Positions 1-5,833 are shown, counted from the first letter of the stretch. The stretch is 7,806 bases of DNA from Desulfobacteraceae bacterium (GCA_029857875.1 JAOUGB010000091.1:1-7806); one strand, 5' to 3'. Notes: generated from the sequence alone by a model not told the origin. A program made the numbers and translations.

Positions 1-84
1 GTGGTGATCGTAGTATATAAGTAACACCTAACAACGGTTTCAAAATCGGGCGTGGGCATACTAAATCTTTAAAAAGGGAATCAA

Positions 85-125
85 TATAATCTCTGCAATA
101 TACTTTAATATTGCTAAAAAAGGAG
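85..125 (+). promoter_or_regulatory. Putative -10 box and ribosome binding site of the HU gene
   Basis: A perfect TATAAT lies at 85-90, about 40 bases before the HU start codon, in an AT-rich leader. No convincing -35 box sits 16-18 bases further upstream, so the promoter call rests on the -10 alone. The AAGGAG ribosome binding site (about 120-125) lies 7 bases before the ATG at 133 and is near ideal. The first 60 bases of the window contain a reading frame that stops at 22-24. It could be the tail of an upstream gene, but it is too short to identify. Confidence 0.4.
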
Positions 126-132
126 AAAAAAC

Positions 133-402
133 ATGAACAAAGGAGATCTAATCAGTGAGGTTTCAAAGGCCCTAAAAAGCAAAAAGGATGCTCAGGCGGC
201 TGTGGATTGTGTTCTTTCAAGCATTACCAAGGCATTGGGAAAAGGAGACTCTGTGTCATTGATTGGATTCGGCACATTTAAAGTGGCTGAAAGGAAGGCT
301 CGTAAAGGCAGAAATCCTCAGACAGGGGAAGAGATATATATTGCGGCAAGCAAGGTGCCAAAATTTGTTGCAGCAAAGGCATTGAAGGATGCTGTGAAAT
401 AA
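133..402 (+). CDS. HU family DNA-binding protein
   Basis: This is a nucleoid-associated protein of the HU/IHF fold that binds and bends DNA as a dimer. The 89 residues match the usual 90-residue length. The N-terminal helical half (about 1-40, [14 protein letters not shown]) supplies the dimer interface. It is followed by the family signature around [18 protein letters not shown] (45-62), the start of the beta arm, with the DNA-intercalating proline at 62. The C-terminal [12 protein letters not shown] helix is also typical. A strong AAGGAG site 7 bases upstream fixes the start. A clear terminator follows 20 bases after the stop, so the gene is probably monocistronic. Whether it is an HU homodimer subunit or a more specialised paralogue cannot be told from one copy. 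Confidence 0.96.
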   Translation: MNKGDLISEVSKALKSKKDAQAAVDCVLSSITKALGKGDSVSLIGFGTFKVAERKARKGRNPQTGEEIYIAASKVPKFVAAKALKDAVK

Positions 403-421
403 TTGTTGGTATGTTATACTG

Positions 422-449
422 GCAGGGTCGGTAATGGCCCTGCATTTTT
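422..449 (+). terminator. Intrinsic terminator after the HU gene
   Basis: An 8-bp stem, GCAGGGTC (422-429) with GGCCCTGC (436-443), contains one G-U pair and closes a 6-base loop. It is followed by TTTTT at 445-449. It lies 20 bases past the HU stop codon and just before the start of the next reading frame. Confidence 0.85.
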
Positions 450-452
450 ATT

Positions 453-860
453 ATGCATCTTAAAAAGTCGGACCTTGAGAAGATTTCCAGAGAATTGTTA
501 AGCGCTTCATGGGGAGTTTTATCGTGGAAGTGGGACCACCGCTTTGAAGCTTTCCTGGCAGAATTTTCTGCAGATAATGGAGACGAATTTCGCGCGATAT
601 TGGAAGGCGACTTCAGCAATGTATGGGACAGTTCAAACATCCGCGAAGCACCTGATATTATACAGATGTGCAACAATAACTTTGGCGGCCTTCGATCAGG
701 CCAGCTGTTTTTTACCACAGACCCGAGCCAAGATGTTTTTATTTGTGGTGCCTGGTGGCCGTGGGGCGATGGAAGAACTATCTCTCTTCGTATCGCAGCG
801 CCTGCCAAAGAATTACAACATGAAAGAAGACCGGACTCTTCAAACGGCTCAAAGGCATGA
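453..860 (+). CDS. Small acidic, tryptophan-rich protein of unknown function
   Basis: I do not recognise this 135-residue protein. It starts with a charged helix-like segment (HLKKSDLEKISRELL), is rich in aromatic residues (SWGVLSWKWDHRFEAF near 18-34; GAWWPWGDGRT near 98-108) and has a long acidic middle. There is no signal peptide or membrane segment, so it is probably cytoplasmic. The composition reads like a folded soluble protein, unlike the overlapping frames on both strands. A strong intrinsic terminator at 947-977 lies downstream in the right orientation, which supports a real transcript. Against it, the ATG at 453 comes 4 bases after the HU terminator T-run and has no visible Shine-Dalgarno site. 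A TTG at 495 in the same frame is an alternative start. Expression may depend on readthrough from the HU gene or a promoter inside it. Confidence 0.55.
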   Translation: MHLKKSDLEKISRELLSASWGVLSWKWDHRFEAFLAEFSADNGDEFRAILEGDFSNVWDSSNIREAPDIIQMCNNNFGGLRSGQLFFTTDPSQDVFICGAWWPWGDGRTISLRIAAPAKELQHERRPDSSNGSKA

Positions 861-946
861 ATAGAGAGAAAAACGCCGAAAGTGTTGATAACTGACCCTG
901 CAAGTATCAGGGGCCTAAATTATTTGTGATATCGTATTTTAAGAGG

Positions 947-977
947 GGCAAATCTATTTCATGGGGTTTGCCTTTTT
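947..977 (+). terminator. Intrinsic terminator downstream of the unknown small gene
   Basis: GGCAAATCT (947-955) pairs with GGGTTTGCC (964-972), with two G-U pairs, around an 8-base loop, and runs straight into TTTTT (973-977) and a further T-rich tract. It would end rightward transcription from the gene at 453-860 and insulate the riboswitch cassette that follows. Confidence 0.75.
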
Positions 978-1218
978 GATTTTTTAGGGATTTTGGGATA
1001 AATGAAACTGCGCCACCGAAAGGCGATTTGTTTGACCGGTAAAAGGCATCTTTGCCGCTGTGTGACCATTGCTGCCAGCCCTTACTGCAGAAAAACTGAA
1101 AATTGTTAAGCTTAAGCAGCGGCAGTATGAACAAGACGAACAGCAGATGAGATGCCGGATATTCCTCTTTTTTAATAATAAATGTTGCAGATACATTGGC
1201 ACTGTACGACATTAAAAC
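978..1218. other. Intergenic stretch without a supported gene
   Basis: About 240 bases separate the terminator from the B12-controlled promoter. A leftward reading frame covers much of it (907-1266, TTG start). It has no ribosome binding site, runs through the rightward terminator and the putative promoter, and has no recognisable motif. A decayed gene fragment remains possible. Confidence 0.4.
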
Positions 1219-1247
1219 TTGACAAACCCGAATTGGTCTGGCATTAA
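1219..1247 (+). promoter_or_regulatory. Putative promoter of the cobalamin-controlled cbp operon
   Basis: A perfect TTGACA -35 box lies at 1219-1224. At the ideal 17-base spacing, CATTAA (1242-1247) is a weak -10 match (3 of 6). Transcription would begin near 1254, about 17 bases before the riboswitch aptamer, which is where such a promoter would be expected. The position and the -35 box are good evidence; the -10 box is poor. Confidence 0.5.
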
Positions 1248-1270
1248 AGCACAAAATTTGATTCAAACAT

Positions 1271-1440
1271 GTTTACAGTACCTCGGAACACGGTGAAATT
1301 CCGTGGCAGTCCCGCTGCTGTAATCCCGTCCTTTTTTTTAAAAAAAGGTAACCTTTTAAGCAAATTGAGTCACTGTTTCGTTTTAACGGAATGGGAAGGC
1401 CGCTTAAAAAAGGCGGGAGAGCCAGAAAACCTACTGTAGA
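1271..1440 (+). promoter_or_regulatory. Cobalamin (vitamin B12) riboswitch aptamer
   Basis: The conserved cobalamin aptamer core is visible in order. GGAACACGGTGAAATTCCGTG (1285-1305) holds a CACGG/CCGTG hairpin. CAGTCCCGCTGCTGTAA (1307-1323) has one departure from the usual CCGCNACTGTAA core. GAGTCACTG (1367-1375), ATGGGAAGGC (1391-1400) and GAGAGCCAGAAAACC (1417-1431) follow. The closing helix is exact: TACAGTA (1274-1280) pairs with TACTGTA (1432-1438). A variable arm of runs of T and A (about 1330-1348) forms an extra hairpin. In this family, binding of a cobalamin normally shuts off the downstream genes. Here those genes are a peptide precursor and a radical SAM enzyme, not B12 uptake or synthesis genes. 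Confidence 0.93.
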
Positions 1441-1471
1441 TTTTCGTTTGGGTACCAGATGGTAAATGGAA

Positions 1472-1511
1472 CCTGTATCGACCTTTGGTTAAGGCGGATA
1501 CGGGTTTTTTT
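1472..1511 (+). terminator. Riboswitch expression-platform terminator
   Basis: CCTGTATC (1472-1479) pairs with GATACGGG (1497-1504), with one T-G wobble. An inner CCTT/AAGG stem sits at 1482-1485/1491-1494, and the hairpin runs into a 7-base T tract. It lies about 30 bases after the aptamer and about 40 bases before the first gene, so regulation is most likely by premature transcription termination when cobalamin is bound. A GGTACC (1451-1456)/GGAACC (1468-1473) pairing that uses the first bases of the terminator arm is a weak candidate anti-terminator. Confidence 0.8.
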
Positions 1512-1515
1512 ATTT

Positions 1516-1527
1516 TAGGGGTGCAAC
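1516..1527 (+). repeat. Left copy of a 12-base inverted repeat flanking the cbp genes
   Basis: TAGGGGTGCAAC lies between the riboswitch terminator and the cbpA ribosome binding site. Its exact reverse complement lies at 3124-3135 beyond cbpB. Similarity continues weakly outward (ATTTTA against ATATTA) and inward (both copies run into CATAT). Confidence 0.6.
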
Positions 1528-1553
1528 ATACATATTTGGAAAAGGAGAATCTT

Positions 1554-1658
1554 ATGAAAAAAGAAAAAATTATCGCCTATCGTCGTCGCTGCCGTAAAAT
1601 CGGGACCGGCTTATCACATTACATTTTACTTTCACCCAAAGAAGAAAAGAAAGAATGA
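1554..1658 (+). CDS. cbpA: Probable RiPP precursor peptide CbpA (34 residues)
   Basis: This short gene encodes a basic 34-residue peptide that begins MKKEKIIAY, continues RRRCRKIGTGLSHYILL and ends SPKEEKKE. It has one Cys (13), one His (22), Tyr at 9 and 23, four Arg between 10 and 14 and a charged Lys/Glu tail. An ideal GGAG site (1544-1547) lies 6 bases upstream, so it is very probably translated. It sits after the riboswitch terminator and 12 bases before a radical SAM/SPASM maturase, the classic layout of a ribosomally made peptide and its modifying enzyme. From memory, NCBI/TIGRFAM describes a 'modified peptide precursor CbpA' in exactly this setting, and I assign it on context and pattern. 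The modified residues are unknown; Cys13 is an obvious thioether candidate and His22 a possible metal or corrin ligand, both inferred. No double-glycine leader or other cleavage site is evident. Confidence 0.82.
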   Translation: MKKEKIIAYRRRCRKIGTGLSHYILLSPKEEKKE

Positions 1659-1670
1659 TGAGGTAGATTT

Positions 1671-3074
1671 ATGTCCCCTAAACACTGCTTAGAAGCAGCA
1701 ACCCGGAATGCCAGGTATGCAAATACCGGGTACGGCCCTCAATTATCAGTTCTGGAAATCGGTCTTTCGGACAAAGTGGCAGTTGTTGAGCCGGACGTGG
1801 CGTTCTGGGCTTTAATTGAAAAGGATTCTATTCATGAAGCTCTTGCAGGTTCATTAATTAATAGCCTTCAGGAGCAGGCTGAATCTTTTAAAGAAGAAAT
1901 GGATTATCTTCGTTTTGGGCTTAAACCTTCAGCGGCATACTTTAATCCAACAGAACGGTGCAACTTTAACTGTACATACTGCTATTTGCCCGAAGAAATG
2001 AGACGTAAAGGTAAAACAATGACCGAAGAAGAGCTTTGCAATGCCTTGGAACTTCTTCATCAATACTTTAAGGATACCATGCCTGAAAGTACAAAACCGC
2101 AGATAATATTTCATGGAAGTGAACCAATGCTGGCAAAAGATCAAATGTTTGCAGGCATAAAAAAGTTCCATGACAAGTTTCATTTCGGTGTACAGTCCAA
2201 TGCCACGCTTTTAGATGATGACGCACTTTCATTTATGATGGATTATAATGTGGGTATAGGGATATCTCTTGATGGCCCTTCGCCGGACATTGCTGACAGT
2301 GCCAGGAAAAACTGGCAGGGAACCGGCGCTTTTAACAAGGTTGTAAAAGTGCTGAATAAGCTCGTAAAATATCCGGCGTTTAACGTGATCACCACTGTGA
2401 CATCTGCAAATGTCCATACACTTCCTGAAATGGTAGATTTCTACCATGACCGGGGAGTGAGTGTGGTCATGTTTAACCCCGTAAGATGCACGCAAAAAGG
2501 CGGGATGGAATTAAAACCCGATAATTACCAGATGTCGGAATATTTTTTTAAGGCACTGGATCGCACCTGGGAGCTTTACAAGAAAACCGGGCATAAACTT
2601 GTGGTTGCCAATTTTGCCAATGTGCTGGCCGGAATCGCAGGTCCAACCGGGAGACGCTTAATGTGTGACATATCTCCGTGTGGAGGAGGGCGCTGTTTTT
2701 TTGCGGTGTCTGCCAATGGGGATGTATCCCCGTGCAGCGAATTTATTGGTTTTTCTGAATTTAACGGGGGAAACCTTTATCAGGACGACCTGCATTCGAT
2801 CCTTAAGACAAAACCATTTAAAGATGTTACTGCTCGCAAAGTTGAAAACATAGTTCCCTGCAGGAACTGTGTCATCCGCCACTATTGCGGCGCGCCATGC
2901 CCTGCAGAAGTAAAAATGGTTTCAGGAGTTTTAAATGCGCCGAGTCCTTATTGCGAATTTTATGAGGAACAGGTGCGATATGCGTTTCGAGTTATTGCTC
3001 GCGGCCGTGAAGAGGCCTATTTGTGGAATGGTTGGAAAGATGAAACAGAAGTAACCTACAAGTGGGCTGTATAG
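1671..3074 (+). CDS. cbpB: Radical SAM/SPASM peptide maturase CbpB
   Basis: This 467-residue enzyme should cut S-adenosylmethionine reductively and modify the peptide encoded just upstream. An N-terminal region of about 90 residues (possibly peptide-binding) precedes the radical SAM core. The [4Fe-4S] motif is Cys97-x3-Cys101-x2-Cys104 (CNFNCTYC), followed by GSEP at 149-152, a variant of the usual GGEP motif. The SPASM domain is complete: Cys337-x12-Gly350-x4-Cys355, then Cys397-x2-Cys400-x5-Cys406-x3-Cys410, then Cys428, enough for two auxiliary clusters. Cys332 and Cys342 are extra. A GAGGT site (1660-1664) lies 6 bases before the ATG. The tandem stop TAG-TAA is at 3072-3077. SPASM enzymes commonly act on RiPP precursors, making thioether or carbon-carbon links. 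I recall the family as 'peptide-modifying radical SAM enzyme CbpB'; the exact chemistry is unknown to me. Confidence 0.88.
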   Translation: MSPKHCLEAATRNARYANTGYGPQLSVLEIGLSDKVAVVEPDVAFWALIEKDSIHEALAGSLINSLQEQAESFKEEMDYLRFGLKPSAAYFNPTERCNFNCTYCYLPEEMRRKGKTMTEEELCNALELLHQYFKDTMPESTKPQIIFHGSEPMLAKDQMFAGIKKFHDKFHFGVQSNATLLDDDALSFMMDYNVGIGISLDGPSPDIADSARKNWQGTGAFNKVVKVLNKLVKYPAFNVITTVTSANVHTLPEMVDFYHDRGVSVVMFNPVRCTQKGGMELKPDNYQMSEYFFKALDRTWELYKKTGHKLVVANFANVLAGIAGPTGRRLMCDISPCGGGRCFFAVSANGDVSPCSEFIGFSEFNGGNLYQDDLHSILKTKPFKDVTARKVENIVPCRNCVIRHYCGAPCPAEVKMVSGVLNAPSPYCEFYEEQVRYAFRVIARGREEAYLWNGWKDETEVTYKWAV

Positions 3075-3077
3075 TAA

Positions 3078-3114
3078 TACCTAAACGGAGCGTTTCAAAT
3101 TTTAAACTTGGGTA
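3078..3114 (+). other. Stem-loop after cbpB without a T-run
   Basis: TACCTAA (3078-3084) can pair with TTGGGTA (3108-3114), with one wobble. A competing inner hairpin, AAACG (3083-3087) with CGTTT (3091-3095), lies inside. It sits 4 bases after the stop codon. No T tract follows, so it may stabilise the 3' end or be a factor-dependent stop site; I cannot call it an intrinsic terminator. Confidence 0.35.
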
Positions 3115-3123
3115 ATAATATGC

Positions 3124-3135
3124 GTTGCACCCCTA
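3124..3135 (-). repeat. Right copy of the 12-base inverted repeat flanking the cbp genes
   Basis: GTTGCACCCCTA is the exact reverse complement of 1516-1527. It starts 50 bases after the cbpB stop codon. In the mRNA the two copies could pair and join the 5' leader to the 3' trailer. Confidence 0.6.
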
Positions 3136-3235
3136 ATATTTTATCGCAATGCCTGCTAAAAGGTTATCTGGCAGATTCATTTTAAAGACCACTGGAGAAT
3201 ATATTTGGTCGAGTGAAATTAATAAGGGATCATCG

Positions 3236-3421
3236 ATGGCTCACGGTTTCCTCTTCGACAATATCGATGAAATTGGGACTTTCCCAGCGTATTCGACAAA
3301 CGAGGCTTTGCTGTGCATTCAGGAAAATGATCAGGTTTTAAATAAATCGTTTGATGGTTGCCGATTTTTTGAGATTTTCGATGTAACCTTGGATTTCAGT
3401 TTTTTCCTTTTCATTTTTTAA
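3236..3421 (+). CDS. Doubtful small protein between cbpB and the isomerase gene
   Basis: A rightward frame runs from an ATG at 3149, or more plausibly from the ATG at 3236 (MAHGFLFDNIDEIG), which has AGGGA (3225-3229) upstream at good spacing. The first part reads like protein. The last 28 or so residues, however, are antisense to the end of the isomerase gene and end in a Phe-rich tail (FSFFLFIF) typical of a shadow frame. I recognise no family. It may be a small real gene, a truncated remnant whose true end was lost, or chance. Confidence 0.2.
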   Translation: MAHGFLFDNIDEIGTFPAYSTNEALLCIQENDQVLNKSFDGCRFFEIFDVTLDFSFFLFIF

Positions 3422-4324
3422 ATGTTGTTCGAGTTTCAGTTGGACTTCTTTATAGGGGATGGTTCTGGCCGGTTTTTTGTCGGTTACCTTGATCAGATGA
3501 TAACCGAATTGGGTCTCGACAATTCCACTGACCTCACCGACGTTCAACGCAAAGGCCGCATCTTCAAACGGCTTTACCATCTGGCCTCGACTGAAATAGC
3601 CAAGATCACCCTCGCGTTGGGCTGTGGGCCCTTCGGAGTTGGCTTTGGCCAGTAAACCAAAGTCCTCACCCTGGCGGACTTTTTTTTGAACGGTTTCAAT
3701 TTTCTTGCGGGCTTGAATTTTTTTGGATTCTTCGGCGTTGGGCGCGACTGTTATCAGAATGTGGCTGGCTTTTACTTGCTCTGGCTGCTTAAACAAATTC
3801 GGGTTGTTGTTATAAAATTTATTGCTCTCTTCCTCGGTTACTGTGATTTTTTGGCGCACGTTGGTATCGAGCAACTGGTTTATGGCCAGGCCGCGTTGAA
3901 ACTGGGCTCGAATTTCTTTTTCGGAAACATCCATCCCTTCCAGCGCTTTTTTATAGGCCGCTTCATCAGGAAATCGCTTTTTAATCTTCTCGATTTGCTC
4001 GTTGACGGCCTGGTCGTCTACTTTAACTCCTTCTTTTTGACTCTGTTGATACAGCACTTCAGCATCAATCAAGTTTTCCAAAATCCGCTTTTTAATGGTC
4101 GCCAGATCTGCATCGTTCAACGGCCGGCCTTCCTGTGCGGCCCTTTTTTGAAACATAGACAGATCGCGTTCATACTGGCTTTTGAAAATGGGTTTGCCGT
4201 TGACGGAGGCTGCCTCTTTACCGGAGGATGCTGTTTTATCTGCTGACCATGCCGGCCCGGTGAGAAGGCAAATGGCCGCGACGGCAATGATCAATCGGTT
4301 AATCCCTTGGGAACATAATCGCAT
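3338..4324 (-). CDS. Periplasmic peptidyl-prolyl isomerase, SurA/PpiC type
   Basis: This 328-residue parvulin-type cis-trans prolyl isomerase and chaperone probably assists folding of envelope proteins. Residues 1-28 form a signal peptide (hydrophobic IIAVAAICLL, cleavage after AWSA). There is no lipobox, so the mature protein is predicted to be soluble in the periplasm. A SurA-N-like helical domain starts at VNGKPIFKSQYERDL (41-55) and runs to about 160. The PpiC/rotamase domain (about 184-283) carries the conserved SHILI (187-191, His188), GDLGYFSRGQMVKPFEDAAF (239-258) and FGYHLIKV (273-280, His276). A short helical tail ends the protein. The start at 4324 is preferred over an in-frame ATG 18 codons upstream because GAAAGGAG lies 7-8 bases before it and the signal peptide then begins correctly. 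With a single isomerase domain it is closer to PrsA/PpiC-like proteins than to E. coli SurA, which has two. No strong terminator is visible past its stop. Confidence 0.93.
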   Translation of the reverse strand: MRLCSQGINRLIIAVAAICLLTGPAWSADKTASSGKEAASVNGKPIFKSQYERDLSMFQKRAAQEGRPLNDADLATIKKRILENLIDAEVLYQQSQKEGVKVDDQAVNEQIEKIKKRFPDEAAYKKALEGMDVSEKEIRAQFQRGLAINQLLDTNVRQKITVTEEESNKFYNNNPNLFKQPEQVKASHILITVAPNAEESKKIQARKKIETVQKKVRQGEDFGLLAKANSEGPTAQREGDLGYFSRGQMVKPFEDAAFALNVGEVSGIVETQFGYHLIKVTDKKPARTIPYKEVQLKLEQHLKNEKEKTEIQGYIENLKKSATIKRFI

Positions 4325-5054
4325 TCTGATACTCCTTTCAAAAACACTCGATTTATTGAAAAAATTGACACTTTCCATGGGATGGCTACGAATTGCTTTT
4401 TGTCCCAGGAGAGGGTTGTTCGTATACGCAGTGATTCTTAATTTCGGCGATACGCCTGATCTGATGCAACTGGAAATGCTCTTTAAGGGGGTAGCGTCGT
4501 TGAAAACAGCTTCGACCTAAAGAGGAAAAAAATCTTACAGATGTGCGGATCCCGCTGCCGGCAGATGATCTTTAAAATGCAATTGTATGGTTTTATTTTT
4601 ATTTGAATACCAAATGAAGATTCTATTGTCAATACGGCATTTAGCTGTAAATCGGCAGAAAAAAATTGATATCTTTGAAGTAAAAATTGCTTGATATTTA
4701 CAGTACGATTTTGATACTTATCAAATTGTTGAAATGGGCGATCATAGCCATCCCAATATTTCATAAAAATATTCGAGAGGCCTTTTTATTAGCAATGAAA
4801 ACAGTTTGTTATATACAATTTGGCTGATAGTTGTAAGGTGACAATTTTTACCGAATATTTTATAATTCAATTTCTCAAAAAATTTACCCTACGGGCGAGT
4901 CCGAGACGCCCATTTGCTTCGTTATCAAAGGCTTGCGCTAATCTACTACAGTTGTGTCCTCGAATGCCTTTCAAATGAACGCCTCGCATACGTGAAATAT
5001 CCGGGATAGGAATCTGGTGTGATTCGAAATTAAGGGGAACAAAAAGGTGAGTGT
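4325..5054. other. 730-base divergent spacer, mostly without recognised features
   Basis: This region separates two divergently transcribed genes and should hold both promoters, but I find no convincing -35/-10 pair. Short leftward (4483-4764) and rightward (to 4520) frames exist but lack ribosome binding sites and recognisable motifs. A small AT palindrome, AATATTT/AAATATT, lies near 4758-4776. The stretch 4883-5000 is distinctly more GC-rich than its surroundings and is listed separately as a probable dispersed repeat. Confidence 0.4.
4883..5000. repeat. Possible dispersed repeat unit upstream of the TPR gene
   Basis: A GC-rich patch is embedded in AT-rich spacer. It opens with a GGGCG/CGCCC hairpin (about 4893-4911) and continues with CATTTGCTTCGTTATCAAAG, then GCGCTAATCTACTACAG. 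It has no open frame of interest on either strand. It resembles, from memory, non-coding interspersed repeats common in Desulfobacterota genomes. Only one copy is clearly present here, so the repeat status is inferred. Confidence 0.3.
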
Positions 5055-5768
5055 ATGCAGAAAAAAGTCATCTGCTATCTAATATTTCTTATGATGTCAG
5101 CTATTTCTGTTTATGCCGAAAATGCAACGGACTACTTTGTCCGTGGTCTTAAAAGCACATCAACCCGCACGAAGATCAAATACTTTTCCAAAGCATTGGA
5201 GTTGGCTCCAAACCTGACGGAGGCTTATGAAAAACGAGGCGTGCTCTATTATTTTCAGGGAAAATTTGACAATGTTATTGAGGATTTTCAGACTTTTATT
5301 GAACTTTCACCGCCTAAAGCCGAAGCTTATCGGATGTTGGGAATGGGTTATCTTAAAAGCGGAGACTACCGATCAGCCATTTTCAATTTCACTCGTGCAA
5401 TCGAAATAGATTCCAAAAATTCAAGCGCCTATGCCAATCGAGCAGAAGCTCATTTTCTCAGTGGCAATTATGACTTAACTGTTTTGGATTCAACCAGGGC
5501 CATTGAGCTTGGCGGAGACCCGCGGGGCATTGCAGATGCGTATCGAACGAGAGCCAAGGCTTACCGGAAGACCGACAGGAACGAACTGTCGGCCGAGGAC
5601 ATTAGATCTTCTTGGAAGATAGATCCTCGTTACTCTTACTATTATAAGGCTCTTTATGGATATGCCAGTCCGGAAGGTATGAGAAAAGCGGGGCTTATTG
5701 CTGTCATTGGGATTGCCTTTTTGCTGCTTTTTAAATTTAAGCTCAAGCCTCCTGAAAAAGACGAATAA
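5055..5768 (+). CDS. TPR-repeat protein with signal peptide and C-terminal membrane anchor
   Basis: This 237-residue protein is built from tetratricopeptide repeats, helical scaffolds for protein contacts. Residues 1-21 are a signal peptide (MQKKVICYLIFLMMS..., cleavage after VYA). Repeats can be read at about 22-55 (degenerate), 56-89 (AYEKRGVLYYFQGKFDNVIE), 90-122 (AYRMLGMGYLKSGDYRSAIF), 124-156 (AYANRAEAHFLSGNYD) and 160-192. A single hydrophobic helix at 212-228 (GLIAVIGIAFLLLFKFK) followed by a charged tail (KPPEKDE) anchors it, so the repeats should face the periplasm. AAGGTGAG lies just before the ATG and fixes the start. The partner protein is unknown and neither neighbour identifies it. 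It ends just before a strong terminator shared with the convergent lipoprotein gene. Confidence 0.88.
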   Translation: MQKKVICYLIFLMMSAISVYAENATDYFVRGLKSTSTRTKIKYFSKALELAPNLTEAYEKRGVLYYFQGKFDNVIEDFQTFIELSPPKAEAYRMLGMGYLKSGDYRSAIFNFTRAIEIDSKNSSAYANRAEAHFLSGNYDLTVLDSTRAIELGGDPRGIADAYRTRAKAYRKTDRNELSAEDIRSSWKIDPRYSYYYKALYGYASPEGMRKAGLIAVIGIAFLLLFKFKLKPPEKDE

Positions 5769-5780
5769 AAATATTTGCTT

Positions 5781-5832
5781 CTTCTCCAGTTAAGTTGGAG
5801 AAGAGGGTCCAAGGATCCTTTTTACCCTTTTT
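5781..5832. terminator. Bidirectional terminator between convergent genes
   Basis: CTTCTCCA (5781-5788) and TGGAGAAG (5796-5803) form an 8-bp stem. Next to it, GGGT (5805-5808)/ACCC (5824-5827) enclose AAGG/CCTT, and TTTTT follows at 5828-5832, which suits rightward transcription from the TPR gene. Read leftward, the first stem is followed about 9 bases later by TTTTT, so it can also end the lipoprotein transcript, whose stop codon lies at 5834-5836. Confidence 0.75.
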
Positions 5833-5833
5833 A

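Noticed and set aside
278..808. Leftward 176-residue reading frame over the HU end and the small unknown gene
   Set aside because: It overlaps the certain HU gene on the opposite strand, crosses the HU terminator, lacks a ribosome binding site and has no recognisable domain. The rightward frame 453-860 has better protein character and a terminator.
544..864. Rightward 106-residue frame inside the unknown gene
   Set aside because: It is a different frame of the same region with a less protein-like sequence and no ribosome binding site; treated as a shadow.
907..1266. Leftward 119-residue frame between the terminator and the riboswitch
   Set aside because: It starts at TTG without a ribosome binding site, runs through the rightward terminator and the putative promoter, and shows no known motif. 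A decayed gene fragment cannot be excluded.
1330..1348. T8/A7 hairpin inside the riboswitch as a possible terminator
   Set aside because: The T-run forms the stem itself and no free U tract follows. It fits the variable arm of the cobalamin aptamer.
3422..4246. Two rightward frames (77 and 186 residues) antisense to the isomerase gene
   Set aside because: They are Phe/Leu/Gly-rich mirror frames of a confidently identified leftward gene.
4338..4378. Upstream ATG giving the isomerase 18 extra N-terminal residues
   Set aside because: It would place charged residues before the signal peptide and lacks a good ribosome binding site; the ATG at 4324 has GAAAGGAG at proper spacing.
4483..4764. Leftward 93-residue frame in the spacer before the TPR gene
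   Set aside because: There is no ribosome binding site, the composition matches the AT-rich spacer, and there is no domain or neighbour support.
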